Positions 10,360-20,297 of a stretch of 64,000 nt of DNA are shown one piece after another (position 1 is the stretch's first letter; each line of letters opens with the position of its first letter). Where the stretch lies: NCBI GenBank assembly GCA_003105015.1, contig PQAF01000039.1:1-64000 (forward strand). Reading direction: 5' to 3'. Origin of the DNA: Rhodocyclales bacterium (GTDB taxonomy: Bacteria > Pseudomonadota > Gammaproteobacteria > Burkholderiales > Rhodocyclaceae). A program made the translations under genes and the position numbers. The notes under the pieces were generated by a model that saw nothing but the letters and a program-made list of their open reading frames with translations, made no database searches and was not told the origin of the DNA.

Positions 10360-10992
10360 ATGCCTGCTCCCAAGACCCGCTGGAAGCGCCGCAAGGAAGC
10401 GCGTCCGCAGGAACTCACTGCCGCCGCCCTCGAACTCTTCGTCGAGAGGGGCTTTGCCGCCACACGGCTGGACGAGATCGCCGCCCGCGCCGGCGTTTCC
10501 AAGGGCACGCTGTACCTCTATTTCGAGAGCAAGGAAGACCTCTTCAAGGCGGTCATCCGCGAGGGCCTGCTGCCGCTGCTGGCGGAAGGCGAAGAGCTGA
10601 TGGCGAGCATGCCGGGCTCGGCCAGCGAGCTGTTCCGCGCCATCGTCCTGCGCTGGTGGGAGATCGTCGGCGAAGGCCCGATCGGCGGCATCCCCAAGCT
10701 GATCTTCGCCGAGGCGCGCAACTTCCCCGAGATTGCCCGCTTCTATGCCGACGAGGTGATCGAGCGCGGCAAGCGCCTCTTCGTCGCGGTGTTCCAGCGC
10801 GGCATCGACTCGGGTGAGTTCCGCCCCTTCGATCCGCAGGCGCTGGTGCACATCGTCATCTCGCCGCTGATCATGCGCGTGATCTGGAAGCACTCGCTCG
10901 ACTGCTGCGGCGTCACCAACGTGCCGATCGATGCCTACCTCCGGGAATACCTCGACCTGACGCTGCGCGGCCTGCGCCGCGATCCGGCCTGA
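10360..10992 (+). CDS. TetR/AcrR family transcriptional repressor
   Basis: This 210-residue protein has an N-terminal helix-turn-helix of the TetR type ([35 protein letters not shown], residues about 30-65) and a helical ligand-binding domain. It resembles the regulators that sit in front of RND pumps. The start is the ATG at 10360. No strong ribosome site is visible, which may keep its level low. The gene sits behind its own promoter and palindrome and 18 bases before the first efflux gene, so it should repress the operon. Confidence 0.9.
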   Translation: MPAPKTRWKRRKEARPQELTAAALELFVERGFAATRLDEIAARAGVSKGTLYLYFESKEDLFKAVIREGLLPLLAEGEELMASMPGSASELFRAIVLRWWEIVGEGPIGGIPKLIFAEARNFPEIARFYADEVIERGKRLFVAVFQRGIDSGEFRPFDPQALVHIVISPLIMRVIWKHSLDCCGVTNVPIDAYLREYLDLTLRGLRRDPA

Positions 10993-11010
10993 ACAACAAG
11001 GAGAAAAAAC

Positions 11011-12018
11011 GTGCCCCGCTTCCTCGCCCTCCTCGCCCTGGCCGCCTTGCCCGCGCTGGCCCAACAGCCGCCGCAGCCGGCTGCCGTCACCGCCAAGGCC
11101 TTCCAGGAGGTCGCCCTGCATCCGCCGCGCGAGGCCCCCGCCTCGGCGGTGAGTCTGAATGAAAGCCGCCTCTCGGCCGAGGTGTCGGCCACGGTGAAGG
11201 AGGTGGCGTTCGATGTCGGCCAGGTGGCGCCGAAGGGCGCCGTGCTGATCCGGCTCGACGCGCGTGACCACGAACTGGCGCTGGCCAAGTCCCAGGCGGC
11301 GCTGGATTCCTCGCGCGCCCGCGCGCGGCTGGCGGAGCAGCAGCTCAACCGCGCGCGCGAACTGGCGAAGCAGAACTTCTACTCCGCCGAGGCCCTCTCG
11401 CAGAAGGAAACCGAACTGGCGGTGCACCAGGCCCAGGTCAAGCTCGACCAGGCGCAGCTCGCCCAGGCGCGGCGCAATGTCGAGAAATGCACCCTGCGCG
11501 CACCCTTCCAGGCCATCGTGCGCAGCCGCCAGGCCCAGGTCGGCGAACTGGCCGCGCCCGGCGCGCCGCTGATGACCCTGTCGGAGGCGTCGCGCGTCGA
11601 GGTCGCCGCACAGGTGCCGCCGCGCGACATCGCCTCGCTGCAGGGCGCCACCGAAGTGCGCTTCGCCGGTTCCGGCGGCGAACACGCCGTGAAACTGCTG
11701 CGCGTCTCGCCCGCCATCAGCCGCGAGGCGCGCACGGTCGACGTGCGCCTCGCCTTTGCCGGCCAGCCGGCGGCGCCGGGCGCCGACGGCCGCATCCTCT
11801 GGAGCGATCCCGTTCCCCACCTGCCGGCCGAGCTGGTGTCGAAGCGCGGCGCCGTCTTCGGCGTCTTCGTGCTGGAGAACAACGTGGCGCGCTTCATTGC
11901 GCTGCCCGGCGCCCAGGAAGGCCGCCCGGTGGCGGCGCCGGCGCTGGCCGGCAAGCGCATCGTCGTCGACGGCCGCCACGGCCTCGCCGACGGCCAGGCG
12001 GTGCAAGTCAGGAAATGA
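11011..12018 (+). CDS. RND efflux periplasmic adaptor (membrane fusion protein)
   Basis: This 335-residue protein starts at a GTG with AAGGAG upstream and has a signal peptide ending at ALA-QQ (about residue 18). A lipoyl-like half motif (SATVKEVAFDVGQVAPKGAVLIRLD) precedes a coiled-coil hairpin (residues about 85-145, many ARL, QQL and ARE repeats). The second lipoyl half (LRAPFQAIVRSRQAQVGELAAPG) and a beta-barrel domain follow. It would link the inner-membrane pump to a TolC-type channel. The start of the pump gene overlaps its stop by four bases. Confidence 0.88.
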   Translation: MPRFLALLALAALPALAQQPPQPAAVTAKAFQEVALHPPREAPASAVSLNESRLSAEVSATVKEVAFDVGQVAPKGAVLIRLDARDHELALAKSQAALDSSRARARLAEQQLNRARELAKQNFYSAEALSQKETELAVHQAQVKLDQAQLAQARRNVEKCTLRAPFQAIVRSRQAQVGELAAPGAPLMTLSEASRVEVAAQVPPRDIASLQGATEVRFAGSGGEHAVKLLRVSPAISREARTVDVRLAFAGQPAAPGADGRILWSDPVPHLPAELVSKRGAVFGVFVLENNVARFIALPGAQEGRPVAAPALAGKRIVVDGRHGLADGQAVQVRK

Positions 12019-15000
12019 AACTCTTCGAAAGCCTGATCCGCAACCACCCGCTGGCGAACATCACCTTCGCCCTGGTGCTGGTGCTGGGCTTCGTCGCCTA
12101 CGCGGCGATGCCGCGCGAGCGCGATCCGGAGATCAACTTCAACTGGGTGATCGTCACGACGGCGCTGCCCGGCGCCTCGGCCGAGGACGTCGAGAAGCGC
12201 ATCACCCAGCCGCTCGAGGACGCCATCAAGGGCGTCTCGGACATCAAGTTCGTCGCCTCGAACAGCCGCGAGGGCATCGCCTCGATGCTGATCCGCTTCA
12301 GCGACATCGGCGAGCGCGTCTTCGACAAGCGGGTGAACGACCTGCGCCGCGAGATCCAGAACCGCGCCAACATCGAGCTGCCGGCCGAGGCCAAGGAGCC
12401 GCGCATCATCGAGATCACCACCTCGAACGGCTTCCCGACGGCGATGGTGCTGGTGACGGGCAGCGCCGACGACGAATACCTGCGCCTGGCCGCCAAGGGT
12501 CTGCGCGACGACATCGAGCGCATGCCCGGCGTCGACCGCGTCTACGCCAACGGCCTCAACGACCCGGAGCTGCGCGTCGAATTCATGCCGCAGGCGGCGC
12601 AGGCGCGCGGCGTCACCGCCGCCGACATCGCCGACGGCGTCGGCGCCTGGTTCCGCGACACCTTCGCCGGCAAGGCGCGCGTCGGCGAGGACGAATGGCT
12701 GGTGCGCCTGGTCGGGCAGGAGGTCGATCCGGCCTACCTGGCGCGGCTGAGCGTGGCGCCGGCCCTGAATCCGCGCGAGAAGGTGCCGCTCGACGCGCTG
12801 GCGACCGCGTCGCGCACGCGCATCAAGCCGGACCGCCTGGCCGCCTCCTCCGGCCGCCCGGCGGTGGTGCTGTCGGTGACCAAGAAAAGCCGCGTCAACA
12901 CCGTCGAGCTGGTCGAGAAGATCAACCGCCACATCGCCGAGCAGAGCCCGGTGCTGGCAAAAACCGGCGTCTCGGCGATGCTGATGGACGACCAGACGGT
13001 GGTCACGCGCGAGGCCATCAACGTCATGGAATCCAACGCCGTCATCGGCCTGCTGGTGGTGATCGGCATCTGCTGGCTGTTCCTCGGCACGCGCGTGTCG
13101 CTGCTGGTCGGCCTGGGCATCCCCTTCTCGCTGGCCGGCACCTTCGGCGTGCTGCACGCCCTGGGCTACACCCTCAACATCTCGGTGCTGCTCGGCATCG
13201 TCATCGCGCTGGGCATGCTGGTGGACGACGCCGTGGTGGTGGTCGAGGCCATCTACTACCGCATCCAGCGCGGCCAGGACTACTTCAACGCGGCGATCGA
13301 CGCCCTGCGCGAGGTGATCGCGCCGGTGACCTCCTCGGTGGCGACGACCATCTCGGCCTTCCTGCCGCTGATGCTGCTGCCCGGCATCGTCGGCAAGTTC
13401 ATGTTCATCATCCCCTTCGTCGTCGCGCTGGCGCTGGCGATCAGCCTGATCGAGGCCTACTGGATGCTGCCGGCCCACATCTCCGTGCTGCGTCTGAACC
13501 TCGACAACCCCTCGCGCATGCAGCGCTGGCGCGCCCGCTTCACGCACACCCTGCGCGTCAAGTACGCCCGCCTGCTGATCCGCGTCATGCGCCGGCCGCA
13601 GCTGTGGCTGACGGCCGCCGTCGCCATGCTGCTGATCGCCGTCGCCGCGCTGGCGTCGGGCGTCATCCGCGTGCAGTTCTTCGCCCTCGACCCGCTGCGC
13701 ATCTTCTACGTGAACGTGGACATGCCGGCCGGCGCGCCGGTGGACGCCACGCTGGCCAAGGTGCAGGCGGTCGAGGCGGGCGTGCGCCGGCACCTCAAGG
13801 AGGGCGAGGCGCGCGAGCTGGCCTCGGTGGCCGGCATCAAGTTCACCGACACCGAGCCGCTCTACGGCGACGCCTACGGACAGGTCTTCGTCTCCCTCAA
13901 TCCGCGCACGCCGGAGTCGCGCAGCGTGCCCGATCTGATCGAAGCCATGCGCGCCGAGGTGGAGGCGACGCCGGGTCCCGGCAAGGTCACGTTCACCATC
14001 CTTTCCGGCGGTCCGCCGCTGACCAAGCCGGTGCGCGTGCGCGCGCGCGGCGACGACCAGCAGGCGCTGCGCGCGGCGGCCGACGAGTTGCTGCGCATCG
14101 TGCGCGCCATCCCGGGCGCCAAGGACGTCGCCGACGACGAGGTGCCCGGCCGCCCCGAGATGGTGCTGGCGCTCGACCGCGAGGCGGTGCGCAACGCCGG
14201 CCTCAACCCGGCGCAGGTGGCGCGCATCGTGCGCCTGCACGTCGACGGCGAGATCGTCGCGCTGGCGCGCGACAAGGGCGAGAAGGTCGAGGTGCGGGTG
14301 CGGGCCAAGCGCGAGGGGACGACCGACATCGCCGCCATCCTGTCCGATCCGGTGGCCCTGCCCGGCGGCGGCAGCACCACGCTCGGTGCCCTGGTGCGCG
14401 AGGAGACGCGCACCGGCCCGGGCATCGTCAAGCACTACAACCTGAAGCGCGCCATCACCGTCGAGGCCGACCTCGACAAGGCGCAGACCGACACGGTCAA
14501 GGCCAACCGCATCATCAATCAGGAGTGGGAGAAGGTGCGGGCCGGTCATCCCGGCGTGTCGCTCGACTTCTCCGGCGAACTGGACGACATCCAGGAGAGC
14601 CTCGACGCCATGGCGGTGCTGTTCCTCGTCGGCGTCGGCCTCATCTACATGATCCTCGCCGCCCAGTTCCGCAGCTACTGGCAGCCGCTGCTGATCCTCG
14701 TCACCGTGCCGCTGGCCTTCACCGGCGTGGCGCTCGGGCTGATCATTTCGCGCGATCCCCTGTCGCTGTACACCATGTACGGCGTCATCGCCCTGACCGG
14801 CATCGCGGTGAACTCGGCCATCGTGCTGATCGCCGCCGCCAACGACCGACTGCGCGACGGCATGGGCGTGCTGCACGCCGCCGTCTACGCCGCGCGCCGC
14901 CGCGTCGTGCCGATCATCATCACCAGCGTCACCACCATCGGCGGCCTCTTCTCGCTGGCCTTCGGCCTCGGCGGCAAGTCGCTGCTGTGGGGACCGGTGG

Positions 15001-15143
15001 CCAGCGCCATCGTCTGGGGCCTCGGCTTCGCCACCGTGCTGACCCTTTTCGTCATCCCGCTGCTCTACTGGCTGTCCATGCGTCCGCACCCGCCGCGGCG
15101 CAGCGGCTGGCGGCAGCGCTTATCGTTCGGAACAAAATCATGA
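12015..15143 (+). CDS. RND efflux permease (first of two)
   Basis: This 1042-residue protein has the AcrB/MexB-type topology: an N-terminal helix (FALVLVLGFVAYAAMP), a large periplasmic loop, helices 2-6 around residues 335-500, a second periplasmic loop, and helices 8-12 near the end. The charged proton-relay motif of helix 4 is visible in GIVIALGMLVDDAVVVVEAI. The short N-terminus and RERDPEINFNWV place it with the divergent RND pumps common in environmental proteobacteria. The substrate is unknown. It overlaps the preceding adaptor and the following adaptor by four bases each. Confidence 0.92.
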   Translation: MKLFESLIRNHPLANITFALVLVLGFVAYAAMPRERDPEINFNWVIVTTALPGASAEDVEKRITQPLEDAIKGVSDIKFVASNSREGIASMLIRFSDIGERVFDKRVNDLRREIQNRANIELPAEAKEPRIIEITTSNGFPTAMVLVTGSADDEYLRLAAKGLRDDIERMPGVDRVYANGLNDPELRVEFMPQAAQARGVTAADIADGVGAWFRDTFAGKARVGEDEWLVRLVGQEVDPAYLARLSVAPALNPREKVPLDALATASRTRIKPDRLAASSGRPAVVLSVTKKSRVNTVELVEKINRHIAEQSPVLAKTGVSAMLMDDQTVVTREAINVMESNAVIGLLVVIGICWLFLGTRVSLLVGLGIPFSLAGTFGVLHALGYTLNISVLLGIVIALGMLVDDAVVVVEAIYYRIQRGQDYFNAAIDALREVIAPVTSSVATTISAFLPLMLLPGIVGKFMFIIPFVVALALAISLIEAYWMLPAHISVLRLNLDNPSRMQRWRARFTHTLRVKYARLLIRVMRRPQLWLTAAVAMLLIAVAALASGVIRVQFFALDPLRIFYVNVDMPAGAPVDATLAKVQAVEAGVRRHLKEGEARELASVAGIKFTDTEPLYGDAYGQVFVSLNPRTPESRSVPDLIEAMRAEVEATPGPGKVTFTILSGGPPLTKPVRVRARGDDQQALRAAADELLRIVRAIPGAKDVADDEVPGRPEMVLALDREAVRNAGLNPAQVARIVRLHVDGEIVALARDKGEKVEVRVRAKREGTTDIAAILSDPVALPGGGSTTLGALVREETRTGPGIVKHYNLKRAITVEADLDKAQTDTVKANRIINQEWEKVRAGHPGVSLDFSGELDDIQESLDAMAVLFLVGVGLIYMILAAQFRSYWQPLLILVTVPLAFTGVALGLIISRDPLSLYTMYGVIALTGIAVNSAIVLIAAANDRLRDGMGVLHAAVYAARRRVVPIIITSVTTIGGLFSLAFGLGGKSLLWGPVASAIVWGLGFATVLTLFVIPLLYWLSMRPHPPRRSGWRQRLSFGTKS

Positions 15144-16162
15144 GACTCAGGATTCCGGGTGCGGCCGTGCTGGCCGTGCTTGCAGTCGCCGCATGTTCGA
15201 AGCCGGAGCCGCCGGCCCAGCCCCTGCGCACGGTGCGCGTGATGAAGGTGGACGGCGCCGCCGCGTCGGGGAGCCTGACTTTTCCCGGCGAGGTGCGCGC
15301 CCGCTACGAGAGCCGGCTCGGTTTCCGGCTCGGCGGCAAGATCGTCGAGCGGCGCGTCGATGTCGGCGCGGCGGTCAAGCGCGGCCAGGTGCTGGCGCGC
15401 CTCGACGCCCAGGACGCTTCATTGAATGCGGCGCAGGCCGAGGCGGCGCGCGCGCTGGCCGAAGCCGAGGCAAAGCGCTACCGCGACCTGCGGGCGAAGA
15501 ACTTCGTCAGCCAGGCCGTGCTCGAAGCCAAGGAGACGGCGCTGAAGACCGCCGCGGCGCAGGCCGGCGTCGCCCGCAACCAGGCCGGCTACACGACGCT
15601 GGTGGCCGACCGCGACGGCGTGGTGACGGCGGTCGAGGCCGAGGCCGGCCAGGTGGTGGCCGCCGGCCAGACGGTGCTGCGCGTCGCCGAAGGGAACGAG
15701 AAGGAAATCGTCATCGCCGTGCCGGAGGGCGACGTGGAGAAGGTGCGCGGCGCCGAGGGTTTCGCCGTCGCGTTGAACAGCCTGCCCGGCCGCAGCTGGG
15801 TCGGTCGCCTGCGCGAGCTGTCGCCCTCCGCCGATCCCGCCACGCGCACCTTCGCGGCGCGCATCGGCGTGCCGGAGGCCGATGAATCGGTGCGCCTCGG
15901 CATGAGCGCCCGGGTCGAGGCGAAAGTCAGTCGCGGCGACACGGCGCTGCGCCTGCCGCTGTCGGCCTTCTTCACGCGCAACGACCAGGCCAACGTCTGG
16001 GTCGTCGATCCGGCGACGCAGACGGTGACGCTGACGAAGGTGGAAACCGACGGCGTCGCCGGCAACGAGATGCGCGTCAAGGCCGGCCTGCAGCCGGGCA
16101 TGCTGGTGGTCACCGCCGGCGCCAGCCTGCTCGAGCCCGGCCAGAAGGTGCGCCTGCCGTGA
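15140..16162 (+). CDS. RND efflux periplasmic adaptor lipoprotein (second of two)
   Basis: This 340-residue adaptor has a lipoprotein signal (AVLAVLAVAACSKPEPP; lipidated Cys about residue 20). The lipoyl halves SRLGFRLGGKIVERRVDVGAAVKRGQVLARLD and GYTTLVADRDGVVTAVEAEAGQVV surround a short coiled-coil, followed by a barrel domain and a membrane-proximal domain. It differs from the first adaptor in anchoring and sequence, so each pump probably has its own partner. Start and stop overlap both neighbouring pump genes. Confidence 0.9.
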   Translation: MRLRIPGAAVLAVLAVAACSKPEPPAQPLRTVRVMKVDGAAASGSLTFPGEVRARYESRLGFRLGGKIVERRVDVGAAVKRGQVLARLDAQDASLNAAQAEAARALAEAEAKRYRDLRAKNFVSQAVLEAKETALKTAAAQAGVARNQAGYTTLVADRDGVVTAVEAEAGQVVAAGQTVLRVAEGNEKEIVIAVPEGDVEKVRGAEGFAVALNSLPGRSWVGRLRELSPSADPATRTFAARIGVPEADESVRLGMSARVEAKVSRGDTALRLPLSAFFTRNDQANVWVVDPATQTVTLTKVETDGVAGNEMRVKAGLQPGMLVVTAGASLLEPGQKVRLP

Positions 16163-19100
16163 ATCCCGAAGGCCGCTTCAACCTCACCGCGGCGGCGCTG
16201 CGCCACCGCGAGCTGACGCTGTTCTTCATCCTCGTCATCGCCATCTCCGGCTTCGCTTCCTATTTCAAGCTCGGCCAGCGCGAGGACCCGGACTTCACCT
16301 TCCGCGCCATGGTGATCCGCACCATGTGGCCGGGCGCCACCGCCGAGCAGGTGGACAAGCAGGTCACCGACCGCATCGAGAAGAAGCTGCAGGAGATCCC
16401 CTTCTTCCGCCACACGCGCAGCTACTCGAAGCCCGGCGAATCGCTCATCATCCTCGAGCTGCACGACACGGCGCGCGGAGCCGCGGTGGCCGACGCCTGG
16501 TACCAGGTGCGCAAGAAGATCGGCGACATCCGCCACACCCTGCCGGAGGGCGTCGCCGGGCCGTTCTACAACGACGAGTTCGGCGACGTCTTCGGCTCCA
16601 TCTACGCCTTCACCGCCGACGGCTTCACGCATTCCGAGCTGCGCGACCACGTCGAGGCGGCGCGCCAGCGTCTGCTCAAGCTGAAGAACGTCGCCAAGAT
16701 CGACCTCGTCGGCATCCAGGACGACCGCATCTTCATCGAGTTGTCGACGCAGAAGCTGGCGGCGCTCGGCCTGGATGCGCAGCAGATCGCCCAGGCCCTC
16801 GCCACGCAGAACGCCGTGGTGCCGGCCGGCGCGGTGAATTCGGCGACGCACACCATCCCGCTGCGCGTCACCGGCGAGCTGAACTCGGTTGCCGCCGTCG
16901 CCGACACGCGCGTGGCGGCGGCCGGGCGCAGCATCCGCATCGGCGACATCGCGCGGGTCCGGCGCGACTACGTCGACCCGCCGATCTCCAAGATGTACTA
17001 CCGCGGCCAGCAGGCGATCGGCCTGGCGGTGTCGATGACCCGCGACGGCGACGTGCTCAAGCTGGGCGAGGATCTTGCCGCCGAGATGGAACGCATCCGC
17101 GCCGACCTGCCGATCGGCGTCGAGTTCGCCCAGGTGTCGGACCAGCCGCGCATCGTCAAGACCGCGGTGGGCGACTTCATGCGCGTCTTCCTCGAAGCGC
17201 TCGGCATCGTGCTGCTGGTGAGCTTCCTCAGCCTGGGCCTGCGCACCGGCCTGGTGGTGGCCATCACCATCCCCTGGGTAGTGGCGGCGACCTTCCTCGG
17301 CATGCGCTACTTCGGCATCGACCTGCACCGCATCTCCACCGGCGCGCTGATCATCGCGCTGGGCCTGCTGGTGGACGACGCCATGATCGCGGTGGAGATG
17401 ATGTCGAGAAAGATCGAGCAGGGCCTCGGCAAGCTCGCCGCCGCCGCCTTCGCCTGGCGCAGCACCGCCTTCCCGATGCTCACCGGCACGCTGATCACGG
17501 CGGCCGGCTTCCTGCCGATCGGCACGGCGAAGTCGGCCACCGGCGAATACACTTTCGCCATCTTCGCCGTGGTGACGCTGGCCCTGCTGATCTCCTGGGT
17601 CGCCGCCGTCACCGTCACGCCCTTCCTCGGCAACTGGATCCTCAAGGGCCCGCAGCACGAGCACGCCATCGCCGGCCACGACGTCTTCAACACCCCTTTC
17701 TACGCCAAGCTGCGCCGCCTGCTCGACTGGTGCCTGGCGCACCGCAAGCTGACCATGCTCGCCACGCTCGGCCTGTTCGTGCTCGGCGTCGCCGGCATGG
17801 GCCTCACCGAGAAGCAGTTCTTCCCCAATTCGAACCGTCCCGAAGTGCTGGTCGAGCTGTGGCTGCCGGAGGGCTCGAGCTTCGCCGCCACCGAGAAGGA
17901 GGCCAAGCGGCTGGAGGCGGTGATCGCCGAGGACGACGACGTCGCCTCCTGGGTGACCTACGTCGGCAACGGCTCGCCGCGCTACTTCCTCTCGCTCGAC
18001 CAGCAGCTGTTCCGCAGCAACTTCGCCCAGACGGTGATCCTGAGCAAGGACCTGGAGGGGCGCGAGCGCATCGTCGAGCGCCTGCGGAAGATCCTCGCCG
18101 AGGACTTTCCCGGCATCCGTGCCCGCGCCAACCGCGTCGCGCTGGGCCCGCCGGTGTCCTACCCGGTGCAGTTCCGCGTCAGCGGCACCGAGATTCCGAA
18201 GATCAAGGAGGTCGCCGACCGGGTGGCCGCGGCGATGCGCGCCTCGCCGCATACGATGGACGTCAACCACGAATGGGGCCAGCGCGCGCCGATGCTGCGC
18301 GTCGACGTCGACCAGGACAAGGCGCGCGCCCTCGGCGTGTCGACCGCCAGCGTCTCGCGCGCCCTGCAGGGCGCCATCAGCGGCGCCACCGTGGCGCAGT
18401 TCCGCGAGAACGACCGCCTCATCGACATCGTGCTGCGCGCGCCGGAGGCCGAGCGCGACACCATGGAACGCGTGCTGGCCGTGCAGGTACCGACCGCCGC
18501 GGGGCGCACCGTGCCGGTGACCCAGGTGGCGACGGTGCGCGAGGCCTTCGAGGAGCCGATCCTCTGGCGGCGCAGCCGCGAATTGACCCTCACCGTGCGC
18601 GCCGACATCGTCGACGGCGTGCAGGCGCCCGACGTGGCGATGGCCATCGACCGGCAGCTGGCCGAACTGCGGGCGACGCTGCCGGTCGGCTACCGCATCG
18701 AGATCGGCGGCTCGCTGGAAGAATCCGGCCGGGCGCAGGAGTCGATCAACGCCGGCATGCCGATGATGCTGGCGGTGGTGCTGGCCCTGCTGATGATCCA
18801 GCTGCAGAGCTTCGCCCGCACCTTCATGGTGCTGCTGACGGCGCCGCTCGGCCTCATCGGCGTGGCACTGGCGCTGCTGGTGTTCCGCCAGCCCTTCGGC
18901 TTCGTCGCCATGCTCGGCACCATCGCCCTGGGCGGCATGATCATGCGCAACACCGTGATCCTGGTCGACCAGATCGAGCAGGACATCAAGGCCGGCGAGC
19001 CGCCCTGGGTGGCGATCCGCGAGGCGACCGTGCGCCGCTTCCGGCCGATCATGCTGACGGCCGCCGCCGCCATGCTGGCGATGATCCCGCTCACGCGCAA

Positions 19101-19221
19101 CGTCCTGTGGGGGCCGATGGCCTTCGCCATCATGGGCGGCCTGCTGGTGGCCACCGTGCTGACCGTGCTGTTCGTGCCGGCGCTGTATGCGGCGTGGTTC
19201 AGGGTGAAGCAGGTGGAATAG
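16159..19221 (+). CDS. RND efflux permease (second of two)
   Basis: This 1020-residue RND transporter starts at a GTG overlapping the upstream stop. It has twelve predicted helices and two large periplasmic loops. LIIALGLLVDDAMIAVEMM is the helix-4 motif with paired aspartates for proton relay. The sequence start (ELTLFFILVIAISGFASYFKLGQREDPDF) is typical of the same divergent pump class as the first permease, but the two are clearly separate paralogues. The pumps may act alone or as a heteromultimer of the MdtBC kind; only experiments could tell. Confidence 0.92.
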   Translation: MNPEGRFNLTAAALRHRELTLFFILVIAISGFASYFKLGQREDPDFTFRAMVIRTMWPGATAEQVDKQVTDRIEKKLQEIPFFRHTRSYSKPGESLIILELHDTARGAAVADAWYQVRKKIGDIRHTLPEGVAGPFYNDEFGDVFGSIYAFTADGFTHSELRDHVEAARQRLLKLKNVAKIDLVGIQDDRIFIELSTQKLAALGLDAQQIAQALATQNAVVPAGAVNSATHTIPLRVTGELNSVAAVADTRVAAAGRSIRIGDIARVRRDYVDPPISKMYYRGQQAIGLAVSMTRDGDVLKLGEDLAAEMERIRADLPIGVEFAQVSDQPRIVKTAVGDFMRVFLEALGIVLLVSFLSLGLRTGLVVAITIPWVVAATFLGMRYFGIDLHRISTGALIIALGLLVDDAMIAVEMMSRKIEQGLGKLAAAAFAWRSTAFPMLTGTLITAAGFLPIGTAKSATGEYTFAIFAVVTLALLISWVAAVTVTPFLGNWILKGPQHEHAIAGHDVFNTPFYAKLRRLLDWCLAHRKLTMLATLGLFVLGVAGMGLTEKQFFPNSNRPEVLVELWLPEGSSFAATEKEAKRLEAVIAEDDDVASWVTYVGNGSPRYFLSLDQQLFRSNFAQTVILSKDLEGRERIVERLRKILAEDFPGIRARANRVALGPPVSYPVQFRVSGTEIPKIKEVADRVAAAMRASPHTMDVNHEWGQRAPMLRVDVDQDKARALGVSTASVSRALQGAISGATVAQFRENDRLIDIVLRAPEAERDTMERVLAVQVPTAAGRTVPVTQVATVREAFEEPILWRRSRELTLTVRADIVDGVQAPDVAMAIDRQLAELRATLPVGYRIEIGGSLEESGRAQESINAGMPMMLAVVLALLMIQLQSFARTFMVLLTAPLGLIGVALALLVFRQPFGFVAMLGTIALGGMIMRNTVILVDQIEQDIKAGEPPWVAIREATVRRFRPIMLTAAAAMLAMIPLTRNVLWGPMAFAIMGGLLVATVLTVLFVPALYAAWFRVKQVE

Positions 19222-19239
19222 GTTAAAATTCAGGCAGTT

Positions 19240-19256
19240 TGCCGGACTGGCCGGCA
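19240..19256. terminator. Weak hairpin after the RND operon
   Basis: TGCCGG and CCGGCA form a 6-bp stem with a 5-base loop, followed by ATTATT. This is a short, weak intrinsic-terminator candidate at the junction between the efflux operon and pcm. Confidence 0.3.
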
Positions 19257-19293
19257 TTATTAGAATTTGCTAATATATACCCGGAGCAAGGTC

Positions 19294-19947
19294 ATGAACC
19301 TGGAACAAGCCCGCTACAACATGGTCGAGCAGCAGATCCGCACCTGGGAGGTGCTGGACCAGGAGGTGCTCGACCTGCTGATGACCGTCAAGCGCGAGGA
19401 CTTCGTGCCGCCGGCCTGCCTCAAGCTGGCCTTTGCCGAGACGGCGATCCCGCTCGGCCACGGCGCGGCGATGCTGCCGCCCGCCCTCGAGGCGAAGCTG
19501 TTGCAGGCGCTGCAGCTGCGCAAATCGGACAAGGTGCTGGAGATCGGCACCGGCTCCGGCTACATGGCGGCCCTGCTGGGCGCGCGCAGCGACCGCGTGT
19601 ATACGGTCGAGATCGAGCCGGCGCTGGCGGCGAAGGCGCGCGAGAACCTCGAGCGCCACTGTGCCGACAACGTCACCGTGATCGAGGGCGACGGCGCCCA
19701 GGGTTGGCCGGCGCAGGCGCCCTACGATGCCATCCTGCTGTCCGGCTCCGTGGCGGACATTCCGACGGCGCTGCTGGCGCAGCTGAAGGTCGGCGGCCGC
19801 CTGCTGGCGGTGGTCGGCGAGGCGCCGCTGATGCAGGCGCGGCTGGTCACCTGCGTGGCCGAAGGGAACTACCAGAGCGTGAACCTGTTCGAGACCAGCA
19901 TCCCGCGGCTGCGCAACGTGCCGGAGCGGGGCAAATTCACTTTCTGA
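19294..19947 (+). CDS. pcm: Protein-L-isoaspartate O-methyltransferase family protein
   Basis: This 217-residue Rossmann-fold methyltransferase has the SAM-binding motif VLEIGTGSGYMAALLG (about residues 80-95), with the preceding MLPPALEAKLLQAL region and a post-motif VYTVEIEPALAAKA. It begins MNLEQARYNMVEQQIRTWEVL, as in the Pcm-like proteins that precede a rhodanese and a TolC gene in betaproteobacteria. It may repair isoaspartyl residues, although these paralogues are shorter and less certain than enteric Pcm. CGGAG lies about nine bases before the ATG at 19294. Confidence 0.85.
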   Translation: MNLEQARYNMVEQQIRTWEVLDQEVLDLLMTVKREDFVPPACLKLAFAETAIPLGHGAAMLPPALEAKLLQALQLRKSDKVLEIGTGSGYMAALLGARSDRVYTVEIEPALAAKARENLERHCADNVTVIEGDGAQGWPAQAPYDAILLSGSVADIPTALLAQLKVGGRLLAVVGEAPLMQARLVTCVAEGNYQSVNLFETSIPRLRNVPERGKFTF

Positions 19948-19956
19948 GGCAAACGA

Positions 19957-20274
19957 ATGGTACAAATCACCGCAGTCGAACTGAATGAATGGCTGAAGGA
20001 CGCGGCGCGTCCCGATCCGCTGCTGATCGACGTGCGCGAGCCCGACGAGTTCGCCGCCTATCGCATCGAAGGTGCCAAGCTCGTCCCCATGCGCACCATC
20101 CCGGCGCGCCTGCACGAACTCGACCGCCGCGCCGACGTGGTGATGATCTGTCGTTCCGGCGCGCGCAGCTACCACGCTGGGATGTTCCTCAAGCAGAACG
20201 GCTTCGAGCGCGTCTACAACCTGGCCGGCGGCGTCATCGCCTGGGCGCAGGACGTCGAACGCGCCGCGGCCTGA
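19957..20274 (+). CDS. Rhodanese-like sulfurtransferase domain protein
   Basis: This is a single rhodanese domain of 105 residues. The family motif LIDVREPDEFAAYRIEGA is followed by the active-site loop MICRSGARSYHA, whose cysteine would carry a persulfide. NLAGGVIAW is the usual C-terminal signature. It follows pcm by nine bases and precedes the TolC-type gene by 23 bases, so the three are probably co-transcribed. Confidence 0.92.
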   Translation: MVQITAVELNEWLKDAARPDPLLIDVREPDEFAAYRIEGAKLVPMRTIPARLHELDRRADVVMICRSGARSYHAGMFLKQNGFERVYNLAGGVIAWAQDVERAAA

Positions 20275-20297
20275 CGAATCCGAAGGCGAGACTGCAC

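Noticed and set aside
11379..15089. Very long antisense open frame (over 1,200 codons) opposite the first RND genes
   Set aside because: High-GC coding DNA leaves long stop-free frames on the other strand. The composition is rich in Arg, His, Gly and Asp without domains, while the + strand has clear RND motifs.
15589..19257. Second very long antisense frame opposite the second RND pump
   Set aside because: Same reason: codon-position mirror of a strongly supported + strand gene.
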